Position numbers and translations under genes: made by a program
Origin: Odoribacter sp036657595
GTDB taxonomy: Bacteria; Bacteroidota; Bacteroidia; Bacteroidales; Marinifilaceae
Assembly: GCA_036657595.1 (NCBI GenBank)
Contig: JAVXFZ010000087.1
Coordinates: forward strand, 1 to 10,331
Reading direction: 5' to 3'
DNA: 10,331 nt
Shown: one piece after another, positions 7,696-10,331 of the stretch
How the letters are laid out: each line of letters opens with the position of its first letter
Numbering within the stretch: the stretch's first letter is position 1
Notes under the pieces: model-generated
Told to the model about the DNA's origin: nothing
The model's database searches: none
The model's input: the letters and a program-made list of their open reading frames with translations, nothing else

Positions 7696-8349
7696 ATGGA
7701 GCAGGAATATATCAACATACACACCCATCATCCCGGACACGGCATTAACATTTTCGATCCCTGTTTGGGCGAAATGCCATCGCCCGAAAACGGGAAAATC
7801 CTCTACTCGATGGGCATCCACCCAATGTATATCAATGAAAATACTGCGGAAAAATTAGCGGATATAGAACAGGCGGCAGCACAAAGGCACATTGTCGCCG
7901 TGGGCGAAGCAGGGCTCGATCGCAACGCTCCCGTGGCAATGGAGATTCAGATCGACTGGTTTTGCCGTCAAGCCGCCATCGCCGCCCGCTACCAATTACC
8001 ATTGATCATCCACGGCGTGCGAGCCATCCCCGAACTCATCGCCGCTTACAAAAAATGCCCTTCCCCGAAAGGATGGATCATCCACGGATTCAATAATCGA
8101 CGCGAAATCTTAGACGACTTATTGCGACACGGCTTTTATATCTCCGTCGGACGCCAACTCCTCCAGCCGGAATCCAACATCTTCCGCCTGCTGCCTGCGA
8201 TCCCCCTTTCCCGCCTCTTCATCGAAACCGACCACTCGGACTTCACCATCGAAGAAATCTACCGTGCTGTCGCTCAACGGCTGGGGATGGACATCGAAAC
8301 CTTACAACAAATCATACACGCGAATTTCGCTCAACTATTCCATTGTTAG
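7696..8349 (+). CDS. TatD-family metal-dependent hydrolase (short form)
   Basis: The 217-aa protein is a TIM-barrel amidohydrolase of the TatD DNase family (3'-5' exonuclease / DNA-RNA hydrolase in characterised members). All metal-ligand motifs are present in order: H-T-H (His9, His11), G-I-H-P (His42), G-E-A-G-L-D (Glu71), I-I-H-G (His106), I-H-G-F (His130) and E-T-D (Asp179). It is about 40 residues shorter than E. coli TatD (260 aa), with a shorter N-terminal half; such short forms are common in Bacteroidota. It is cytoplasmic, with no signal peptide. The ATG is fixed by the promoter placed 5 bp upstream. It precedes tcdA by 61 bp in the same direction. Fold and metal chemistry are secure; the physiological substrate is not. 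Confidence 0.9.
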   Translation: MEQEYINIHTHHPGHGINIFDPCLGEMPSPENGKILYSMGIHPMYINENTAEKLADIEQAAAQRHIVAVGEAGLDRNAPVAMEIQIDWFCRQAAIAARYQLPLIIHGVRAIPELIAAYKKCPSPKGWIIHGFNNRREILDDLLRHGFYISVGRQLLQPESNIFRLLPAIPLSRLFIETDHSDFTIEEIYRAVAQRLGMDIETLQQIIHANFAQLFHC

Positions 8350-8368
8350 GCTTAAATGCCTATTTTTG
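8347..8368 (+). promoter_or_regulatory. Overlapping weak hairpin and -7 box between the tatD-like gene and tcdA
   Basis: TAGGC (8347-8351, beginning with the tatD stop codon) pairs with GCCTA (8358-8362) and is followed by five T's, like a minimal terminator. The same bases supply TATTTTTG at 8361-8368, an exact TAnnTTTG box 42 bp before the tcdA ATG. The -33 element (TTGT at 8344-8347) is too close, at about 13 bp. Either reading is weak alone. Confidence 0.4.
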
Positions 8369-8410
8369 CACCGGCGGAAACAATAAAAAAACAACACGAA
8401 ACAGATCAAT

Positions 8411-9127
8411 ATGGACGAATGGCTGAGTCGGACGGAATTACTTTTAGGAAAAGAGCGACTGGAAAAATTACAACAATCACACGTATTGATTGCCGGACTG
8501 GGAGGCGTGGGAGCCTATGCGGCGGAACAACTCTGCCGGGCGGGCATCGGGGAACTGACCCTCATTGACGGCGATGTCGTCGAATTAACCAACAAAAACA
8601 GACAACTCCTTGCGCTCGACACCACACTCGGCTGCCCGAAAGCAGAATTGATGGCAGAGCGTTTTCGGAACATCAACCCTGAAATCCGACTTCACCTCAT
8701 CAACGACTTCATCCGCGACGATCGAATGGTCGAAGTGCTGCAAATGGCAAAATACGACTACATCGTAGATGCCATTGACACATTAGCCCCCAAAATCTTT
8801 CTCATCTACCACAGCCTGCAAATGGGCTTGCCGATCGTTTCTTCGATGGGATCGGGCGGAAAATTAGACCCTTCCAAAATAGAGATCGCCGACATTTCTA
8901 AAAGCTACAATTGCAACCTCGCCCGGATGCTCCGGAAACGCCTCCACAAATTGGGGATCTTCGAGGGCGTAAAAGTCGTCTTTTCCTCCGAACTAACCGA
9001 CCCCAATGCCATCATTCTATCCGAAGGACAGAACAAAAAATCCAACGTGGGCACCATCTCCTATATGCCTCCTATTTTTGGTTGCTTTATCGCTTCTGTC
9101 GTCATACGGGAACTCATCGCCCGCTAA
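8411..9127 (+). CDS. tcdA: tRNA threonylcarbamoyladenosine dehydratase TcdA (ThiF/E1-like)
   Basis: The 238-aa protein is an E1-like ATP-dependent enzyme that dehydrates t6A37 of ANN-decoding tRNAs to the cyclic form ct6A. It opens with the short helix WLSRTELLLGKE typical of TcdA, followed by the nucleotide-binding loop G-L-G-G-V-G (residues 29-34), the ribose-binding acidic site LIDGDVV (Asp53), the N-x-N-R-Q motif (61-65) and the E1 Asp motif DAID (Asp120/Asp123). SMGSGGKLDPSKI and the C-terminal MPPIFGCFIASVVIREL match TcdA rather than ThiF or MoeB. No CxxC zinc pairs are seen. Length is slightly below the E. coli protein (268 aa). Probably cytosolic and partly co-transcribed with the tatD-like gene. 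No strong terminator follows. Confidence 0.92.
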   Translation: MDEWLSRTELLLGKERLEKLQQSHVLIAGLGGVGAYAAEQLCRAGIGELTLIDGDVVELTNKNRQLLALDTTLGCPKAELMAERFRNINPEIRLHLINDFIRDDRMVEVLQMAKYDYIVDAIDTLAPKIFLIYHSLQMGLPIVSSMGSGGKLDPSKIEIADISKSYNCNLARMLRKRLHKLGIFEGVKVVFSSELTDPNAIILSEGQNKKSNVGTISYMPPIFGCFIASVVIRELIAR

Positions 9128-9523
9128 TCCCAACTCCCTATTTCACAGATCTTTCACCCATCAATCGATCCTTCCCATTTCCTTTCCCCATTGACGGCAA
9201 CGTCATCGCCCTCTTATCTATCCCATCCAATGAATATCTCCCGCTTCTAAAACGTTTACACATTGCCTCCCGTTGCGCTTTATAGCAAATTTAGATGCAT
9301 TTTAGAGTCACTCTGTGCAAGTGATGCCACTGAGATGACGAGGAGTTTTTGTGTCGAAAAACTATTCCTGTCCTGAAAAGAGGGTAGCGGGATACTCATT
9401 TCCCTTTCTTTGAAAAAACACCTCCTACGAAATTTATTTTGTAGGCGAATGAGGGATAAAACCCGCTCTATGGTAGTGATTTGAAAATCAGATTTTAGCG
9501 AATCCTTAAATAAGTCTTCTTAT
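9128..9523. other. Gene-free intergenic region with structured segment
   Basis: No ORF with a plausible start and signal is seen. Positions 9128-9280 are pyrimidine-rich on plus. From 9341 to 9467 several stems can form: AGG-AGTTTTT with AAAAACT-(3-base bulge)-CCT (9341-9369); AGCGGG with CCCGCT (9386-9391 / 9462-9467); CTCATT with AATGAG (9395-9400 / 9448-9453); and CCTACGAAAT with ATTTTGTAGG (9424-9433 / 9436-9445, one G-U pair). The last three are nested, which suggests one folded RNA or a mobile-element end. Confidence 0.5.
9192..9205 (+). terminator. Small GNRA-loop hairpin downstream of tcdA
   Basis: TGACG and CGTCA pair around a GCAA tetraloop, 65 bp after tcdA. No T-run follows directly, so a terminator role is weak. 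Confidence 0.25.
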
Positions 9524-9554
9524 TTTGCCTTTTATTAAAATTTAGCTATCTTTG
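9524..9554 (+). promoter_or_regulatory. Consensus Bacteroidota promoter
   Basis: TTTG at 9524-9527, exactly 19 bases, then TATCTTTG at 9547-9554: a perfect match to TTTG-N19-TAnnTTTG. Transcription should start near 9559-9562 and run rightwards into a region with no annotated gene. Confidence 0.75.
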
Positions 9555-9595
9555 CCCGTGCTTACTATGTGAGGAGAATCAAATAGTTCCGTTAT

Positions 9596-9626
9596 AAAAA
9601 AACGGACGATTAAATGAGTCGTTTCC
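9596..9626 (-). terminator. Intrinsic terminator of the small minus-strand ORF
   Basis: Read on minus, GGA-(AA)-CGA (9626-9619) pairs with TCGTCC (9609-9604), followed after one base by seven T's (9602-9596). It starts 4 bp beyond the stop codon of the 57-aa ORF, which is the main argument that this ORF is transcribed. Confidence 0.55.
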
Positions 9627-9763
9627 TTCTTTATTTTTTTCTTTTCTTTTCTCCTTTAACTTTCATTGAATCAACTTCTTTCACTTTTTCTGTTTCTTCT
9701 ATTTTTGCTGCTTTTAATGCCAAATTAATCGTCCCTTTTTTATGGGCGTATTTATTCTTTTGA
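9614..9763 (+). CDS. Possible hydrophobic 49-aa peptide (unrecognised)
   Basis: An ATG 54 bp downstream of the consensus promoter opens a 49-codon frame. The peptide is very hydrophobic and Phe/Leu/Ser-rich (start MSRFLLYFFLFFSP, end FLWAYLFF), with membrane-spanning stretches at both ends. Size and hydropathy resemble type I toxin peptides or small membrane proteins. However, the opposite strand is lysine-rich (AAA codons), and the antisense of any such sequence reads as Phe-rich, so the hydrophobicity may be an artefact. There is no ribosome-binding site; GAGGAGA at 9571-9577 is too far away. It is almost fully antisense to the 57-aa ORF, and I doubt both are real. Confidence 0.2.
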   Translation: MSRFLLYFFLFFSPLTFIESTSFTFSVSSIFAAFNAKLIVPFLWAYLFF

Positions 9764-9804
9764 ATAAAGCGTATCACCTCTTTCCCCTTCCTCTTTTTTT
9801 TCAT
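9631..9804 (-). CDS. Small lysine-rich basic protein (57 aa, unrecognised)
   Basis: This frame encodes 57 residues beginning MKKKRKGKEVIRFIQKNKYA and ending KGEKKRKK. Both ends are strongly basic; the middle (GTINLALKAAKIEETEKV) could be helical. I recognise no family. Support: an intrinsic terminator right after the stop, purine-rich coding strand, and a plausible ATG with GAGATAG upstream. Against: no TAnnTTTG box is visible upstream on minus, and the composition is low-complexity. An A8 run (9801-9794) lies at the start of the frame. A second ATG at 9829 opens the other frame (MKKDKEIVDEKK) and would join this one if the run gained or lost bases, giving about 69 aa. It could be a fragment of a decayed gene. 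Confidence 0.35.
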   Translation of the reverse strand: MKKKRKGKEVIRFIQKNKYAHKKGTINLALKAAKIEETEKVKEVDSMKVKGEKKRKK

Positions 9805-9889
9805 CTACTATCTCTTTGTCTTTCTTCATTTTGCAACAGTGCATTGAAGATTTTGGACGTAAAAGAGTCTCCCGGTGGCGTCGCCGTGG

Positions 9890-10022
9890 GTTGCTACACA
9901 TATAGGATAATAGACCGAATGTGAATCGGAAAGATCAGAACGATCCTTCCGGTGGGGAAACCTCCGAAGGCAACGTCGCTGCAGTGGACTGGGAGTGGAA
10001 GTTCGATTCTTCCGGCAGCGAC
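9890..10022 (+). ncRNA. Candidate structured RNA with tRNA-T-arm-like hairpin (unknown class)
   Basis: A GC-rich island between AT-rich flanks holds successive stems on plus: GTTGC with GCAAC (9890-9894 / 9970-9974) closing a multibranch; CCGA-TCGG and GATC-GATC small hairpins within it; CCTTC...GAAGG (about 9945-9970) with G-rich inner pairs; then GTCGCTGC with GCAGCGAC (9975-9982 / 10015-10022) enclosing GGAAG-TTCGATT-CTTCC (9997-10013). The last hairpin has the size and loop sequence of a tRNA T-arm, but only 14 bases separate it from the outer stem, so no D or anticodon arm fits and it is not a tRNA gene. It lies downstream of the promoter at 9524 and upstream of a perfect inverted repeat. 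Function unknown; base pairing judged by eye. Confidence 0.3.
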
Positions 10023-10025
10023 TAT

Positions 10026-10054
10026 ACACTTCAATATGATTCATATTGAAGTGT
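10026..10054 (+). terminator. Perfect 13-bp inverted repeat, terminator or operator
   Basis: ACACTTCAATATG (10026-10038) and its exact complement (10042-10054) flank a 3-base loop; TTTGATCACTC follows, so the T-run is short. It could end the transcript from 9524, or, being 16 bp upstream of the next -33 element, be a binding site for a regulator of the promoter at 10071. Confidence 0.55.
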
Positions 10055-10070
10055 TTGATCACTCATTTTC

Positions 10071-10101
10071 TTGTAAATATAAAAGGAAATGACTATCTTT
10101 G
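10071..10101 (+). promoter_or_regulatory. Predicted Bacteroidota promoter near the right edge
   Basis: TTGT at 10071-10074, 19 bases, then TATCTTTG at 10094-10101 (exact TAnnTTTG). It lies 20 bp before the ATG of the 51-aa ORF, giving a leader of about 15 nt. Confidence 0.65.
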
Positions 10102-10121
10102 TTTAGTATAAATATCATATA

Positions 10122-10277
10122 ATGGGACGAGCTAAAACCAATACAACCAACAAAGATCATTCCGCCAATGATAAGCAGACAGATAAAAATGCTTGTCGTG
10201 GTAAAATTGTTTTGAAGAAAATCAAGACAGAGGATTTGCAAAAAACTCGCATCGCTTCTTATGGCTACCTTCTCTAA
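10122..10277 (+). CDS. Small hypothetical protein, 51 aa
   Basis: The first ATG after the promoter opens a 51-residue frame starting MGRAKTNTTNKDHSANDKQT. It is hydrophilic, Lys/Asn/Thr-rich at the N-terminus and basic in the middle (GKIVLKKIKTEDL). There is no signal peptide or membrane segment, and I do not recognise a family. Its end overlaps the next ORF (ATG at 10261) by 17 bp in another frame, as in translationally coupled genes. Alternatively an A6 run (10240-10245) marks a frameshift and both are parts of one gene; the second frame is open from 10216. Confidence is limited by length and the missing downstream sequence. Confidence 0.4.
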   Translation: MGRAKTNTTNKDHSANDKQTDKNACRGKIVLKKIKTEDLQKTRIASYGYLL

Positions 10278-10331
10278 CGGTTCAGCCTATTACGATTTTC
10301 GTAGTGTTGGTCAAAAGAAGGAAGTAAACGA
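10261..10331 (+). CDS. Start of an unidentified gene, cut by the window edge
   Basis: An ATG opens a frame that stays open to the last base, giving MATFSNGSAYYDFRSVGQ and five further complete codons. Of the three plus frames here it is the only one without a stop, and its codon choice looks coding. It overlaps the 51-aa ORF and would share its promoter. Too short to assign a family. Confidence 0.4.
   Translation, partial: MATFSNGSAYYDFRSVGQKKEVN

Noticed and set aside
8911..9285. 124-aa plus-strand ORF overlapping the end of tcdA
   Set aside because: It starts inside tcdA in another frame, is Pro/His/Arg-rich as expected of an off-frame reading, and has no start signal.
9742..9924. 60-aa plus-strand ORF in the same island
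   Set aside because: It mixes the antisense of the lysine-rich ORF with hairpin sequence; no start signal and no coherent domain.
9945..10021. Complete tRNA gene
   Set aside because: A T-arm-like hairpin is present, but no D-arm or anticodon arm fits, and the only complementary 5' acceptor strand is 14 bases away from it.
9524..10054. tmRNA or RNase P RNA
   Set aside because: The conserved tmRNA 5' end and tag frame, and the RNase P GAGGAAAGTCC-type motif, are not seen.
9826..10062. 78-aa minus-strand ORF across the structured island
   Set aside because: Arg/Ser/His-rich translation of hairpin DNA, no promoter on minus, and its ATG lies in the region beside the inverted repeat at 10026-10054.
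1..10331. CRISPR array, insertion sequence or transposase
   Set aside because: No regularly spaced direct repeats and no transposase or integrase-like protein in any frame.

Overview
The window looks like part of a Bacteroidales chromosome (phylum Bacteroidota). Three things point there. The proteins are of Bacteroidales type: a GSCFA-family SGNH protein, a short SPOR protein, a short TatD protein and a CbpA/CbpM pair. Several genes are preceded by the Bacteroidota -7 box TAnnTTTG instead of a sigma70 -10 box. Shine-Dalgarno sequences are mostly absent. I cannot name the genus from sequence alone.

Layout. Positions 1-4295 are read on the minus strand: an M3-family lipoprotein peptidase (dcp-like), the co-chaperone pair cbpM and cbpA, and the manganese exporter mntP. 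A 268-bp divergent region (4296-4563) separates mntP from a plus-strand GSCFA protein. That gene converges on a minus-strand secreted SPOR-domain protein. Another divergent region (6066-6248) leads to three plus-strand genes: an L-cysteine desulfidase with its iron-sulfur ligands conserved and a strong terminator, a small TatD hydrolase that looks leaderless, and the tRNA t6A-cyclising enzyme tcdA. This part is ordinary housekeeping and stress physiology: protein turnover and folding, Mn homeostasis, cysteine catabolism and H2S production, DNA/RNA processing and tRNA modification.

Positions 9128-10331 look different. They hold no full-size gene, are strand-biased (pyrimidine-rich on plus over about 9610-9830) and are rich in hairpins. 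They contain two very good Bacteroidota promoters, TTTG-N19-TATCTTTG at 9524-9554 and TTGT-N19-TATCTTTG at 10071-10101. Between them lie two mutually antisense small ORFs (a hydrophobic 49-aa peptide on plus and a lysine-rich 57-aa peptide on minus with its own terminator), then a run of nested hairpins at 9890-10022 that includes a tRNA T-arm look-alike, then a perfect 13-bp inverted repeat at 10026-10054. After the second promoter come a 51-aa ORF and the first codons of a further ORF that leaves the window. This tail is the best candidate for something undescribed: an accessory locus or a non-coding RNA. Its function is unknown, and I make no claim beyond the structures listed.
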